Shown piece by piece: positions 5,361-7,565 of a stretch of DNA of 7,565 bases (the first letter of the stretch is position 1; each line of letters opens with the position of its first letter). The notes under the pieces were generated by a model. The model had not been told where the DNA came from and did not search any database. It was given only the letters and a program-made list of their open reading frames with translations. The position numbers were made by a program, and so were the translations under genes. Origin of the DNA: Pseudomonadota bacterium (lineage in GTDB: Bacteria; Pseudomonadota; Alphaproteobacteria; Rhizobiales; Xanthobacteraceae); NCBI GenBank assembly GCA_023392205.1, contig JAEVZN010000408.1, forward strand, positions 1 to 7,565. The letters are read 5' to 3'.

Positions 5361-7169
5361 ATGGCGGCAGCCGAAACCGGTAACGAACTCGTCCAGGTCG
5401 TGGCTTTGCTGGCGGCCGGCGTCGTCGCGGTGCCGATCTTCAAGAAACTCGGGCTCGGATCGGTGCTGGGCTATCTCACCGCCGGGCTTGTGATCGGGCC
5501 TTATGGGCTCGGGCTGTTCACGCATCCGCAGGCAATCCTGCACGTCGCCGAACTCGGCGTCGTGATGTTTCTGTTTGTCATCGGGCTTGAGATGCAGCCG
5601 TCGCGGCTGTGGAGCCTGCGCAAGGAAATCTTCGGTCTGGGGGCCATGCAGGTCGCCTTCTGCGGGGCGCTGCTGACGGGTGCCGGCATCCTGCTCGGCT
5701 TCTCCCCGCTGGTCGCCTTCTTCGCGGCGATGGGTTTTGTGCTCACATCGACGGCCGTGGTGTTCCAGATCCTCAACGAGCGGGGCGACACCGCGACACC
5801 CGAAGGCCAGCGGATGGTTTCCATCCTGCTCCTGGAAGATCTGGCCATCGTGCCGCTGCTGGCATTGGTTGCGGTGTTCGCCCCACAGGCGGCGCAGCAG
5901 GCCGGCGATCAATGGCTGACAATCCTGATTGCGGTGGTCGCAATTGCGGCGCTGGTCGCCGCCGGGCGCTGGCTGCTCAATCCGATGTTCCGGATTCTCG
6001 CCGCCGCGGAAGCGCGCGAAGTGATGACCGCCGCCGCGCTGCTCGTCGTGCTCGGATCGGCATTGGCGATGCAGCTCAGCGGCCTGTCGATGGCGATGGG
6101 CGCGTTTCTGGCCGGTGTGCTGTTGTCGGAATCGGTATTCCGCCATCAGCTCGAAGCCGATATCGAGCCGTTTCGCGGCATCCTGCTCGGCCTGTTCTTT
6201 CTCAGCGTCGGCATGTCGCTCGATCTGCCATTGATGGGCGCGGAATGGCGGCTGATCGCGGCAGCGGTCGTGGCCTATATGATCGTCAAGGCGCTCGGCA
6301 TCTATGCGGTGGCGCGGCTGTTCCGCGCGCCGCATTCGGAGGCCGTCTATCGCGCCGCCCTGTTCGCGCAGGGCGGCGAATTTGCCTTCGTCCTCTATGC
6401 CGCCGCGACCAGCGCCGGCATCTTCACGGGCCAGATCAATGCCGTCCTCACCGCGACGATCATCGTCTCGATGGCGCTGACGCCGCTCGGGATGATTGCG
6501 TTGCGCTGGATGATGCCGGCGAAGGCCGTTTCGCTCGATGGCGTGGAAGAGGCGCATGACCTGTCGGCACCGGTGCTGATCATCGGCTTCGGCCGCTTCG
6601 GGCAGGTGGCGAGCCAGTCCTTTCTGGCGCGCGGCTTCGACGTCACCATCATCGACAACGATACCGACATGATCCGCTCGGCCGCGGATTTCGGCTTCAA
6701 GGTGTATTATGGCGATGGCGCTCGGCTCGATCTGCTGGAGGCGGCAGGCGCGCACAAATCGGCGTTGGTCGCGGTCTGCGTCGACAATCGGGCGACCGCA
6801 ACCCGGATTGCCGAAATTGTGCAGGCCGATTTTCCGCATACGCAGATCATGATGCGCAGCTACGATCGCGAACATGCGCTCGAACTGGCGCAGCTTGGGA
6901 TCGACAACCAGATCCGCGAGACGTTCGAATCCGCCATGAAGTTCGGCGAGACAGGCCTGCGGCTGCTCGGCGTGCCGGATGAAGATGCGGCCGAGATCGC
7001 CGACGAAGTGCGCAGGCGGGACGGCGAGCGCTTCGCGCTCGAACTGGCCGGCGGCTTCGGCGCCGGGCGCGATCATTTGCTCGGCAATTTGCCCAAGCCG
7101 ACGCCCTTTACCGTTCCCAAACGCAAAGGCCGCGTGATGAGCGAGCAGCCGGCGCCGGACAAGGAGTGA
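5361..7169 (+). CDS. KefB/KefC-type cation:proton antiporter with RCK domain
   Basis: A 602-residue inner-membrane transporter of the CPA2 family, expected to exchange K+ or Na+ for H+. Residues about 8-385 hold roughly a dozen hydrophobic segments, with LGYLTAGLVIGPYGLG (36-51), LLLEDLAIVP (156-165, D160 a likely ion-site residue) and AQGGEFAFVL (336-345). The loop HQLEADIEPFRGILLGLFF (262-280) resembles the regulatory loop of E. coli KefC. After a linker, residues about 403-520 form an RCK/TrkA-N Rossmann domain with GFGRFG (409-414) and the acidic end of the second strand IIDND (430-434). Length is close to KefC (about 620). Glutathione control is not proven, and no kefF-like partner lies in the window. 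The ATG at 5361 follows a G-rich site (GGGGGAG). KefB, KefC and YbaL relatives cannot be told apart by eye, so no symbol is given. Confidence 0.93.
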   Translation: MAAAETGNELVQVVALLAAGVVAVPIFKKLGLGSVLGYLTAGLVIGPYGLGLFTHPQAILHVAELGVVMFLFVIGLEMQPSRLWSLRKEIFGLGAMQVAFCGALLTGAGILLGFSPLVAFFAAMGFVLTSTAVVFQILNERGDTATPEGQRMVSILLLEDLAIVPLLALVAVFAPQAAQQAGDQWLTILIAVVAIAALVAAGRWLLNPMFRILAAAEAREVMTAAALLVVLGSALAMQLSGLSMAMGAFLAGVLLSESVFRHQLEADIEPFRGILLGLFFLSVGMSLDLPLMGAEWRLIAAAVVAYMIVKALGIYAVARLFRAPHSEAVYRAALFAQGGEFAFVLYAAATSAGIFTGQINAVLTATIIVSMALTPLGMIALRWMMPAKAVSLDGVEEAHDLSAPVLIIGFGRFGQVASQSFLARGFDVTIIDNDTDMIRSAADFGFKVYYGDGARLDLLEAAGAHKSALVAVCVDNRATATRIAEIVQADFPHTQIMMRSYDREHALELAQLGIDNQIRETFESAMKFGETGLRLLGVPDEDAAEIADEVRRRDGERFALELAGGFGAGRDHLLGNLPKPTPFTVPKRKGRVMSEQPAPDKE

Positions 7170-7179
7170 GCCGCGCCGG

Positions 7180-7431
7180 TCAGGCCGCGCGCCGCTTCAG
7201 GACCCAGGCCAAAGCCGCGGGAATGCCGAAGATCGGAATGAAGGCGCCGATCTCGTTGATCACCGGAATGCCGACGCTCACATGGCCGTAGATTCCGTTG
7301 AGAATTGACACGATCAGCCAGACCCAGATGAATGCATTGGCACCGCTGAAGGACAGCCCCAGCAATCGCGGTCCGAAATGCATGATCGCCAACAAGACGA
7401 TCCCGCCGGCCACCAGCATTGCGATATGCAT
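7180..7431 (-). CDS. Small predicted membrane protein
   Basis: I do not recognise a named family. The 83-residue protein has three hydrophobic segments, at about residues 2-16 (IAMLVAGGIVLLAIM), 31-47 (AFIWVWLIVSILNGIYG) and 61-78 (GAFIPIFGIPAALAWVL), and ends in basic KRRAA, which suggests an inner-membrane protein with a cytoplasmic C-terminus. No catalytic motif or cysteine is seen. The ATG at 7431 has GGGGGAG 5 bases upstream, a strong ribosome binding site; the frame continues open to 7557 but the extra 42 codons are Arg/Gly/Pro-rich and look non-coding. It converges on the antiporter gene with 10 bp between the stops, so the two transcripts probably overlap. Function is unknown. Confidence 0.8.
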   Translation of the reverse strand: MHIAMLVAGGIVLLAIMHFGPRLLGLSFSGANAFIWVWLIVSILNGIYGHVSVGIPVINEIGAFIPIFGIPAALAWVLKRRAA

Positions 7432-7492
7432 GTTGTCTCCCCCATCTTCCGGCCGTTCCAACCTACCGCATGCTGGACGCGAGGCAAGCGAG

Positions 7493-7534
7493 CGCGGTCC
7501 CCGGCCGCGGGGAAGCGGGAGGCCGGAGACCGCG
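7493..7534. repeat. Long GC-rich inverted repeat
   Basis: Arms CGCGGTC (7493-7499) and GACCGCG (7528-7534), then one C/A mismatch, then CCGGCC (7501-7506) and GGCCGG (7521-7526), leave a 14-base loop. This is 13 paired bases in total, all but two G-C. There is no T-run, so it is a weak terminator candidate on either strand. It could be a dispersed palindromic element or a terminator of an unseen gene to the right. Nothing else was seen in the non-coding stretch 7432-7565. Confidence 0.45.
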
Positions 7535-7565
7535 TCGTAATCGCCGGACCGGTGCACGCACCCTC

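Noticed and set aside
5238..7076. A 612-codon open frame on the minus strand opposite the Kef-type antiporter
   Set aside because: It is rich in His, Arg, Gln and Asp with no fold-like pattern, typical of the antisense of a GC-rich transmembrane gene. The plus-strand frame has clear CPA2 and RCK motifs and a good start.
1..7565. CRISPR array, tRNA or rRNA genes, insertion sequences, phage or toxin-antitoxin genes
   Set aside because: No regularly spaced repeats, RNA gene signatures, transposase motifs or terminal repeats were seen. Composition is even across the window apart from normal AT-richer intergenic gaps.

Overview
The window looks like a chromosomal flagellar-gene segment from a GC-rich alphaproteobacterium, probably of the order Hyphomicrobiales (Rhizobiales). 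The evidence is the flagellin ends (N-terminal MSSNITLSASVRQNLLSLQ, C-terminal ADQAVLRLF), a FliX regulator gene divergent from flgI, a DksA whose zinc-finger cysteines are reduced to one, and a regulatory region that fits sigma-54/IHF/CtrA logic. The order is an inference from remembered protein styles; no search was run.

Layout. Positions 4-1467 (minus strand) encode a flagellin carrying a central surface insert. A 209-bp non-coding region follows (1468-1676), then an uncharacterised charged 115-residue protein (1677-2024, minus). Next comes a tight, translationally coupled run on the minus strand: flgI (P-ring protein), a FlgJ-type rod-binding protein without a muramidase domain, and a FlgN-like helical protein. 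The start and stop codons of these three genes overlap. flgI and fliX diverge from a 227-bp control region that holds a near-consensus sigma-54 promoter for flgI, an A-tract with an IHF-like site, two 19-bp palindromes whose centres are 20 bp apart, and a CtrA-like box close to fliX. On the plus strand, fliX is followed by dksA, which has its own sigma-70-type promoter, and by a KefB/KefC-type cation:proton antiporter with a C-terminal Rossmann (RCK) domain. A small membrane protein (7180-7431, minus) converges on the antiporter with only 10 bp between the stop codons.

How the genes work together. flgI, the rod-binding protein and the FlgN-like protein serve mid-stage basal-body and filament assembly. 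FliX in Caulobacter links assembly state to the sigma-54 activator FlbD. The divergent region has the layout expected for FlbD-type enhancer control of flgI. Flagellin is the late product. DksA, the antiporter and the small membrane protein look like ordinary housekeeping or stress genes beside the flagellar cluster.

I found no mobile element, CRISPR array, rRNA or tRNA gene, and no strong evidence for an undescribed multi-gene system. The most interesting parts are the flgI-fliX control region, the uncharacterised gene with a competing TTG start, and a perfect hairpin touching the ribosome binding site of the antiporter gene.
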